Below are positions 15,153 through 15,932 of a stretch of DNA of 15,932 nucleotides, one piece after another. The translations under genes and the position numbers were made by a program. Where the stretch lies: positions 1 to 15,932 of the forward strand of contig DSDB01000231.1 in NCBI GenBank assembly GCA_011057845.1. The letters run 5' to 3'. The notes beneath the pieces are model-generated. The model saw only the letters and a program-made list of their open reading frames with translations. It did no database searches and was not told the DNA's origin. This DNA is from Phycisphaerales bacterium (GTDB lineage Bacteria; Planctomycetota; Phycisphaerae; Sedimentisphaerales; Anaerobacaceae). Each line of letters begins with the position of its first letter. The stretch's first letter is position 1.

Positions 15153-15166
15153 AGTATCGAGTATCG
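15153..15166. repeat. Heptanucleotide duplication (AGTATCG x2) between convergent genes
   Basis: Two perfect tandem copies of AGTATCG in the 63-base gap between the mannosidase stop and the stop of the following minus-strand gene. The rest of that gap shows only a short CCCCGGGG palindrome and no T-run, so no clear terminator. Confidence 0.55.
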
Positions 15167-15170
15167 ACAC

Positions 15171-15932
15171 CTACCGCCGGTACAATCCCTGATACTCCTG
15201 CATATACATCTCTTCGTACAGGGCCGTATCGACAGGCGCGGGGCCACCCCGGCCGCTCCCGCCGACCCTGCTGCCTGACGACCGCAACGGCTCGATCGGC
15301 GTCGTCATCGCCTTCTGAACGTCCGACCGCGCCACCTGGAGTTCCCGAGGCCAGTACGTCGCCCCGATCGGCAGATGCAGAATCTCCAGGCCGTCGAAAC
15401 TATACAGCATCTCGAAATACTGAACCTGCCGCATCGTACGGCCCGCGATCCAGTCATCCACGCTCGCCACGTCCACCACCACCGCCCCGGTGCGAAAGTC
15501 AATCTCATCCGGGTTCGCCGGGTCCGCCTGCGGCACCGGCGAGATCCCATACATATACGGATCATCCTCATACATATCCAGCGCCCGCCGCGGCGCCTTC
15601 TTGACCTGCTCCACCACGGTCCCGATGGTCTCGCCGCAGCGGACGCTGAAGTTCTGGCTGCGCCAGTAGCCCATGTAATACTTGGCCACTTCAACGCCCA
15701 CAATCTTCGCGGCCGGCTGGACGTCGCCGGCGAACAGATACATCCTCCGCGGCACGTAAATCGGCCCCAGCACATCCGAATACGCGCTCCACAACAGCGT
15801 CTGGTCCTTCTCCGGGGCGTTCTTGTCTCGGAAGCTGTTCGTCCCGCCGATAGGATTGAACACGCCGACCTTCACGCGGTACCGATACATCCGGCCCGGG
15901 ACCACGGTATCGTCAATCGCCCAGAATGTCAC
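15171..15932 (-). CDS. Unrecognised protein, C-terminal part only (runs off the window)
   Basis: Open for about 253 codons from the window's right edge to TAG at 15173-15171. The first codon seen is GTG (Val), and no ribosome site can be judged, so the real start lies outside. The visible part begins with FWAIDDTVVPGRMYRYRVKVGVFNP, a beta-strand pattern like the end of a fibronectin-III or Ig-like domain. A mixed alpha/beta region follows (SVRCGETIGTVVEQVKKAPRR; EIDFRTGAVVVDVASVDDW; VQYFEMLYSFDGLEILHLP), then a Gly/Ser/Pro-rich linker (SSGSRVGGSGRGGPAP) and a Tyr/Glu/Met-rich end. No membrane segment is seen. A structural or secretion-associated protein is possible, but I assign no function. 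It converges on the beta-mannosidase gene. Confidence 0.75.
   Translation of the reverse strand: MTFWAIDDTVVPGRMYRYRVKVGVFNPIGGTNSFRDKNAPEKDQTLLWSAYSDVLGPIYVPRRMYLFAGDVQPAAKIVGVEVAKYYMGYWRSQNFSVRCGETIGTVVEQVKKAPRRALDMYEDDPYMYGISPVPQADPANPDEIDFRTGAVVVDVASVDDWIAGRTMRQVQYFEMLYSFDGLEILHLPIGATYWPRELQVARSDVQKAMTTPIEPLRSSGSRVGGSGRGGPAPVDTALYEEMYMQEYQGLYRR

Overview
This is a high-GC bacterial chromosome window, tightly packed with genes. It most resembles a Planctomycetota genome, probably the Phycisphaerae/Sedimentisphaerales side. The basis is a Tat-exported Gfo/Idh/MocA oxidoreductase, a diguanylate cyclase with a long insertion after GGDEF, secreted or polysaccharide-linked glycoside hydrolases, a short adenosylhomocysteinase, and several long proteins I cannot place in a known family. 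The taxonomy is inferred from gene content; there is no rRNA or marker phylogeny here. No tRNA, rRNA, CRISPR array, transposase or prophage gene was seen, and no gene-free stretch exceeds 300 bases.

Layout. (1) 29-1285 (+): membrane glycosyltransferase of the HpnI/ceramide-glucosyltransferase type. (2) 5754-1300 (-): three co-oriented genes: ahcY (S-adenosylhomocysteine hydrolase, behind a good sigma-70-like promoter), a six-helix membrane protein with a helical-repeat tail, and a GGDEF diguanylate cyclase that probably has its own promoter and a GTG start. (3) 7143-5959 (-): secreted TIM-barrel-like protein, probably a glycoside hydrolase, with a perfect Shine-Dalgarno and a stop codon inside a heptanucleotide tandem repeat. 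(4) 7379-10479 (+): a two-gene module, a RecQ-type helicase fused to a ComF-like phosphoribosyltransferase, followed with a 4-base ATGA overlap by a DprA/Smf (SLOG-fold) protein. (5) 10553-12402 (+): Tat-dependent Gfo/Idh/MocA oxidoreductase and a tightly coupled DUF2062 membrane protein. (6) 12519-15107 (+): cytoplasmic-type GH2 beta-mannosidase. (7) 15932-15171 (-): 3' part of an unrecognised protein running off the window.

How they fit. The oxidoreductase, the beta-mannosidase, the secreted GH-like protein and the glycosyltransferase suggest a polysaccharide-using, envelope-rich lifestyle. ahcY is housekeeping for the methyl cycle. The RecQ-PRTase/DprA pair is the most interesting part. 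It brings together a helicase, a PRPP-binding-type domain and a ssDNA/nucleotide-binding SLOG domain, and its base usage differs visibly from its neighbours. It could be a conflict or defence module (PRTase and DprA-like proteins also form the ShosTA toxin-antitoxin pair), or a competence-like ssDNA-handling unit that parallels ComFA-ComFC-DprA. The sequence alone does not decide between these.
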